Source: Marchantia polymorpha subsp. ruderalis (Eukaryota > Streptophyta > Marchantiopsida > Marchantiales > Marchantiaceae). Taken from it: a DNA stretch of 64,000 bases. Shown one piece after another: positions 58,110 through 64,000 of this stretch (positions are counted from its first letter, which is position 1; the number at the start of each line of letters is the position of its first letter). A model generated the notes under the pieces. The model was not told the DNA's origin. It saw only the letters and a program-made list of their open reading frames with translations, and ran no database searches. The stretch lies in assembly GCA_037833965.1 (NCBI GenBank), contig AP031352.1:12752501-12816500 (forward strand). Reading direction: 5' to 3'. Made by a program: the position numbers and the translations under genes.

Positions 58110-61100
58110 AGCAAATTCGAAATCAGACTCGTCTTTGGGTGCCATGATCATTCCCCTCTTCAGCGTTCGTCTTTTCTTGGATATTTCTCCTTCATTATGA
58201 CACTAGAAGAACTGCGAGTATACTTAGCCATCATCGGATGCCTCATTGCTCCACGTGCTCGCACTCTGCTATCATGGTTTTGCTAGCTGTAAATGATGGC
58301 CTTGGTGCTAGCTTTCTCTGAACTGCATCTTTCTCGTCATTCTTCTCATCGAGTAACGCGGTCTCGCTATCTTCTGTCTGGTTCCCAAACACAAATTTGT
58401 GGATGTGACGAGATCTCGAATACTTCCAAACGCTTGAGTATTATACCAAGCAATGACCATTTTCAGTACATCATCGTCCAATGAAGGCGTGTAGAATGTT
58501 CTCCCTACTGACACCGACCACTAGGATCATGCAGCAAACGCGTGCACTTTGATCACTAATTTAATGATGGACGGCAAGCACACAAATCAGCACTCTGTGT
58601 TGACATAGACGAGAGTGGTGGCAGCAATCGATTGCGGAAACATCTTGCCGTCTCTGTCCCATGAGCTCCGTACATGCAGATAAAACTATTATCCAGATTT
58701 TGCGCACACCCTCTCAGACTTAATTCCTGTCAAGAGGCCAAATCGTGATTTCTGACTGAGGATCTTTCAGAGGTCTTAGCCTCGGCCTCAGAGAGCAGCT
58801 ACTTATTAAGCATATCTAGAGCCGATCATAACGCTGCTGATATGAAACTTGACCACCTCCTCCACGCATGAACTGATTGCAACTTGGACCATCACCCTCA
58901 TTTCAAATATACGGTTCCGCGGAAACCTTAAACCTCGGACAGAAATCATGAGCCGATTATAAATCAGAGTACGCCATCGATATTTTAATGTTTGCAATTA
59001 GGGCTTGTGTGTTTTTATGGCATCATGTTCCAGCCTTGGATATGCAGGTAAACGGTGAGATGACTGACATCCAGACTCTGCACGGTCTGGATCTACGACC
59101 GATGCTTTTTAGTTGGATTTGAAAGCCGATATGATCCCGAACCGAACCAATGTGGAGACGAGAGGGAATCTCGTAATCCCCAAGGACGGTAAAAGCTCGC
59201 ACAGTGCAGAGTGAGTCGATCACTGCTAATCAGTAGTCTGCTCATTTAAGCGAACACGGTGAGAACCATCGAGTGAATATTCGTAGTATCATCATGTACC
59301 ATGAGGACCTAAGCCTTAGAGCGCCTCGACGTGGTTCTCCAGAATTCTGCGGAAGGCCGCAGTGATAGTAAAGATTTGTCTTGCAGGTCTGCATGTATGT
59401 GGCCATCTGCAACACTTTCCAGTTTGTTGCAATATGTAGGTTGGAAAGGAAATTGGATCAGTCAAGTTTCTCGCAGACTAAGTTCACTAGGTCTATGAGA
59501 AACTCCCGCGGTGTCGAGAATCGAGACTGACGCCCTCATTCGAGAGTCGAGGGACTTTTGAGCTCTTCGTCATTTCCAAGCACTTGATGAATATGATGAA
59601 ACAAAGTTCGCCGGATTCAGCTGTAAGCACGAGATAACGACCAAATTCTGGGAAGGAGCGAAGCCGTGGAGTCCTGAATAGGAGTCGAGGGAGAGAAGCT
59701 TTGGGGCACGCCTATAATAGATATATGAGCAAGTCTACTGACTCTTTACAGAGCAATACGTGCATAATTTGCATACGAGCTGTAGGCACTCTTCACCTCA
59801 AACTTACTCTTGGTTCAGTTTCTCTCTCTCTCTCTCTGGTGTTATGTTATACTGGGGCTAATTCGTGTGGAAACCATGTGTAGCTTTCTTCACAATAATG
59901 CAATTCCTCGCTGACGCTTCAAACTATGTATCACGTCTTTGCTTTTGATGTGACTGTAAGTTCTTCCTTGCCACCAAGTTAGACTTCAGGTAAAATTGCT
60001 TGGTTTGACTGCTTGCCACACCAAACATTTTCACCTGAAGTTAACTAGATGCAGTACACATGACATAAGTTGCCACAATACAGTACATGTTGTACGCCAA
60101 AGCTTTACATGTGCCCCTGGAGCATGCATGAAAGTTGTCACTCTAGACTGGAGCCTAGAACATGACATCGCAGACACCTCTTCTAAACCAGCCGGTGTGT
60201 AAGGCTCCTGAGAGTAATCAGTGCCAGAATGTAAGACTTTCAGATCCAAAGTTCATGAACTTCTACATTGCAACGACACCTTAGCATTGCCAGGTGCACA
60301 GAAAAGTTCACACAGGCCTAAATGACTCACCTTGCCCCAGGTGTCACCTAGTTTGTTAACATGCACCCATTGGCCGCAGGTTAGTCTGTTCTTCCTGTTC
60401 TTCTTCTGTCTCCTTAGAAGCCCAGTTGAACTAGCCGAAGGGACTTGTAGACAGTTCACATGACATACGAAAAACTGCTGCTTGAAAACTGGAACGGCTT
60501 ATGTACGTTGACCAAAGAAGTGACGCCATATTTTCTTATTAACAGCTGCCAAGATGAATACTAACCACCAAGAGATCCAAATTTGAACCTAGTTTAAAGG
60601 CGCAGTATCAGATCGTGCTCGTAACCCAAGAGCAAAAGATATATTGTGCAAACTTCAACCTTTCACGTTCTTTTTATGGTTTCAAAAGGGCCTTGCTTTC
60701 AGTTAGTGAGTTCGGGTTTCCTTGAAAGAACTGCCGGTAAACTCTGATGCCTGCATATTGTCAGAGCCTCGAAGGGGAAGGAATTCGAGCGAAAGTCTCC
60801 GACTCAGAACACTACATCACAATAGGCGGGCACTGAATTGTCCTGAAGGATAATCGTCTAAACACTTCAATCCTTTTCGACTCTGGTTTTCTACGTCTCA
60901 ATTTGAAAAGATAGAAAATGAACAATTGAAGCTCATCAGACTGAACGAGACAAGTCAATGAGGTCACGTTTGTGCTCGATATTTGATGGGGCAGGTGCTC
61001 GTTGAACTGTAAAAGCAAGAGCCTGTAAAGTGATTGAGAGGAAGCGAAGTCATCGGCTCGCACTTCGATAACCAAAAAGATGGCGAAGAGTTTCAGGAGT

Positions 61101-61558
61101 CTTCTGTTTCTGGGATGTTTCATTTTACTCGCATCTGACAGAATGGTAACCAGAGGCTAAGCTACAAAACAGCGTGTGGATGTGACGCAAATTCAGTTGC
61201 AAGGCTGATTTTAGGGAGATGGGAAGAACGCTCAAGGGACCTAGAGAGGACAGCCATCCATTCCCCGCGTAACCTTCTTGACAGACAGAAAGAAGATGCT
61301 CGGTGTCAGTCCTCGAGCCTCCTCTGAACTCGGAAACTGGCCAGAGCTCGAATGGACCGCCGGCCAAACGAGCACGTACTTTTCAGCTGAACCTGCGCTC
61401 ATGTGGCTATAACGTGGCCCACAAGCCATCGCAGAGTCGGCTTTCCTTCAGCATCATGCTCCTCTGCTCCCGCCTCTATCTTTCCATGACAGCGGTCGCA
61501 TCGCCCCCACCGGCCTTGCATTCTGCAACATTTCAGGCTTTTAGCTGAAGGCCCCTGG
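58110..61558. other. Gene-poor intergenic region
   Basis: Short frames only. A minus-strand frame at 60,812-61,123 begins with a signal-peptide-like stretch (LLKLFAIFLVIEVRA) but has no other support. No mobile element was recognised. Confidence 0.35.
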
Positions 61559-63464
61559 TCAGGTCTTACGGAAGCCCACGGAGTCAGATCTAGCGACCTC
61601 AGGAAGGTTAACGGCCTCGTACGCTGTCCTGTCCGCGTCTTCATCACGCTGCTCGTCCCAATACAGCCTGAGAAACATGTCCCGAATCAAGGTGCGTCTG
61701 TTACATGTCATCTCATCGTCTAATCTCGATGGACAAGAGTCTTATTCTGTACGTACCTCGAAGAATGCATTCCGAACCGATGCATTGTACCGAGAACCGT
61801 GGGCAAAATTTGGTATTTGCGACTTTCATCTCGTACCAAATTAGCAGCTGAGAGCTCTTCTAGCTTCTAGGATTCCCTCTCAAGAGCTGAATTCAGCTCA
61901 CTCATCGTCTCAGGACTTCATTTCAAGAACAGTTCTTGAGTGTTATTACCTCTCCAATCTTTCGACAGTAGCACGTACAGCGTTCGTATATCTCTCATGA
62001 AAGAGCACGACATCCTGCTGAGCTTTTTTCTCCTGTTCTCAGATGATGTCGAGTTTCCGTTTGCCACTTTTACAGTGGTATGATACTGATCCAAAGGGGC
62101 GGAATTGTTCACCCCAAGCAAGACGAATACAATCATGACAATACATCGACCAGATCGAGTGGAAATCAAGTCGACACGTATATATCAACAGTATCGGAGT
62201 ATTCCCAGCAGGGGCGGAGGGATAATGATCATGCTGTGACGGTCCGGAGTGGAGTTTTGTCATCTGTGATTATCGCAGATTGATGGCGTGATTGAAGAGG
62301 ATCCAAAATCAATCTCGTCTAATTGCATACATCAACAACGAACTTTGCATTCGATAAACGAGACTATGTCCGAGAGAATGAATAACTACAATACCCATCC
62401 ACGAGATACACGACGGTAGAGCAGAAACGCTTGTTCTGAGCTGCCTTAGCTCGGATGTGTTGGAAGCTTTTCACTGGACAGCAAGTGTCTGAGAGGGACA
62501 ACACGATGCCTACCGGATCCATTCATCTTGAGCTCCTGCTGCAGCCTTTCGACCGCTTGAATGGGGTCCTGATTCACAGCCAAAAACTGAAAGGTGCGAA
62601 TGAAAAGAGGTCTGGCCAGGCCCATCGAAGATTAGAAAGGATCGAGGGCCGAGCGGGTAACACCGACATGTCAGAAACTTGACAAGGCCCATGAACCGCT
62701 ACAAATCGTAGCAACGTTACATCAAGCATCGTCCTAATCTATGCTTCGCCTTTTCCTTCACCTCGCAGACAATGGCAGGCGATTAGGCTGCAAACTGCAA
62801 CATATACTTACTTATGACCAGGTGATTATATCTTTATGCGGAATATCTGACTTTTAAAACAACACAAATCTCTACTCAATTGTCTTGTATTTCATACTTG
62901 TGCATGTCAGCTAACGACGTTACCAATAAAAGCCTCAAAATAATAAGAAGATCCAATAGCCCCGAAAAGGAAGTGACATATAACGCCAGAAACAAAATGT
63001 GATGAAACGTCAACAGATCCTCTATCAGAGCTGCAGGTATCGCGGCCAAGATTTTGTCAGATGTCCGATGGTTGCAAAAGTGTAAATCTTAATCATATTT
63101 ATTTTGGACTTGTATCATATAATATCCAATCTGTTCATAGGCCAACTGTAAGCTGGTTTATACCATATCGTTAGTTCCTATAGGTTGGAGACCCAAGTAC
63201 AACATGCACTACTGGAGAATCCAGTCCAACTTAAAGTTTGTACAAAGATTCCACAGTCGTAGTGCAGTACATTGGGATGGCGGGAACATACTGTTACTCA
63301 CGTCAACGTCGAAGGCTGTCGTGCTAATGTAGCAAAAGAAGAGTCCTTGACAGAAGAGTCACACACGAAGCTCCCAGAAAGATCTTACTCCTGCTCTTCT
63401 GGTGTATGCCACGTACATTTCCTCTGGTTTGATGGGCTCCTTTTCTTGAAGGCGCTTAAATGAG
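61559..63464 (-). CDS. Unrecognised spliced gene, 3' part (helical, charged protein)
   Basis: Exons proposed from phase and splice sites: 63389-63464 (FKRLQEKEPIKPEEMYVAYT; donor GTAAGA; 5' edge uncertain), 62762-62787 (26 nt, PNRLPLSA), 62514-62611 (FLAVNQDPIQAVERLQQELK), 61950-62037 (EKKAQQDVVLFHERYTNAVR), about 61757-61866 (ELSAANLVRDESRKYQIL, GTMHRFGMHSS) and 61559-61697 (TLIRDMFLRLYWDEQRDEDA, ending at TGA 61559). All joints agree in phase except that between the fourth and fifth, where a small exon may be missing. The protein is highly charged and looks alpha-helical or coiled-coil, without signal or membrane segment. I recognise no family; the 5' exons lie further right or outside the window. 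The consistency of five exons makes a real gene likely. Confidence 0.5.
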
Positions 63465-63469
63465 CTTGC

Positions 63470-64000
63470 AATTTTAACAGCATACGAGACAATGACCCTA
63501 TCTTCTAGTGGAGATTATTGACTTCATCCCTAATGAGAGAAAAGGCATGACGCCTGGAATAAGAGAATGATGGCCCATCTACAAAAGCCAACCGAGAAGG
63601 AAGCCCAAAAAACACATGGGCCAATAGAAATAAAGGACAAGCAAGGGAGAGATCTTCCTCTCACTCAAAACCTGTGCATTCCACATCCCATAGAATAAGA
63701 TTTATAGGTTTGTAGTGGTCTTGGTGTCACAATCAATATGAATATTTGTATACAACATAATAGATGACTTTAATAGCCTTTCTTCTCACACGTCAACAAT
63801 CTGATAAAAGGATATTCTTTCATGCAACTTTATGAAAGGTGAAGTGGAAACAAGACGTCCTTCCTCATCATGAGATTCTTCGAAGTGTTCATTTTGACTT
63901 GGCAATGCCTCTAGCGTGATTGAGTTCTTTCAGTCTCGAATTTCCGACACAAATAGCAAAGATTGGAATAGAGGTGCTTGAGTCTCTAACGACAATTAAC
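63470..64000. other. Window edge, no recognised feature
   Basis: AT-leaning sequence without open frames. It could be intron or upstream DNA of the unrecognised minus-strand gene. Confidence 0.4.

Noticed and set aside
1-64000. CRISPR array, operon or bacterial insertion
   Set aside because: No regularly spaced direct repeats, no Shine-Dalgarno-led gene strings; recognised genes are spliced eukaryotic genes.

Overview
The window reads as nuclear DNA of a land plant. Five recognisable genes are typically plant-like: an ATL-type RING-H2 E3 ligase, a plastid-type Cys glutathione peroxidase, a full-length ABCB transporter with the long inter-half linker seen in ABCB6/20, a BolA2-like protein, and NTPCR- and DTW-family proteins. 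They have GT-AG introns, large gene-poor gaps and scattered decayed transposons. Middling GC, GC-rich low-complexity 5' regions and the style of the mobile elements make a bryophyte (liverwort or moss) my best guess; that is inference, not proof. I see no bacterial, organellar or viral gene block.

Layout. 0-2.4 kb: GC-rich leader/promoter with CAG/GGCA/GCGA repeats. 2.36-3.78 kb (+): intronless RING-H2 gene. 3.8-11.1 kb: gene-poor, with a LINE tail fragment (about 7.1-7.6 kb) and a 748-bp pogo/Tigger-type non-autonomous transposon with TA duplication (8.75-9.50 kb). 11.10-12.0 kb (+): DTW tRNA-modification gene. 13.6-16.65 kb (-): six-exon glutathione peroxidase. 17.3-20.7 kb: transposon cluster made of a small MITE, a copia LTR fossil and a decayed hAT-like element that carries an internal inverted duplication. 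22.5-27.07 kb (-): eight-exon NTPCR/THEP1 nucleoside-triphosphatase whose P-loop is assembled across a 16-nt microexon. 27.1-28.7 kb: GC-rich, pyrimidine-rich probable promoter. 29-40 kb: mostly gene-poor, with coding-looking remnants and an AT-rich island. 40.09-41.40 kb (+): three-exon BolA2-like gene. 42.24-48.37 kb (-): eleven-exon ABCB transporter, tail-to-tail with BolA. 48.4-64 kb: long gene-poor stretch with at least two unrecognised, spliced, coding-looking loci on the minus strand (about 56.2-57.6 and 61.56-63.46 kb).

The genes do not form a pathway; they are neighbouring independent eukaryotic genes. Themes shared only loosely are redox and Fe-S handling (GPX, BolA), RNA modification (DTW), nucleotide hydrolysis (NTPCR) and membrane export (ABCB). 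Exon models below were assembled by eye from splice signals, reading phase and family similarity; exon edges are exact where phase and homology agree, and marked uncertain elsewhere. No clear undescribed system was found. The best novel material is the inverted duplication in the hAT element, the split P-loop, and the two unrecognised spliced loci.
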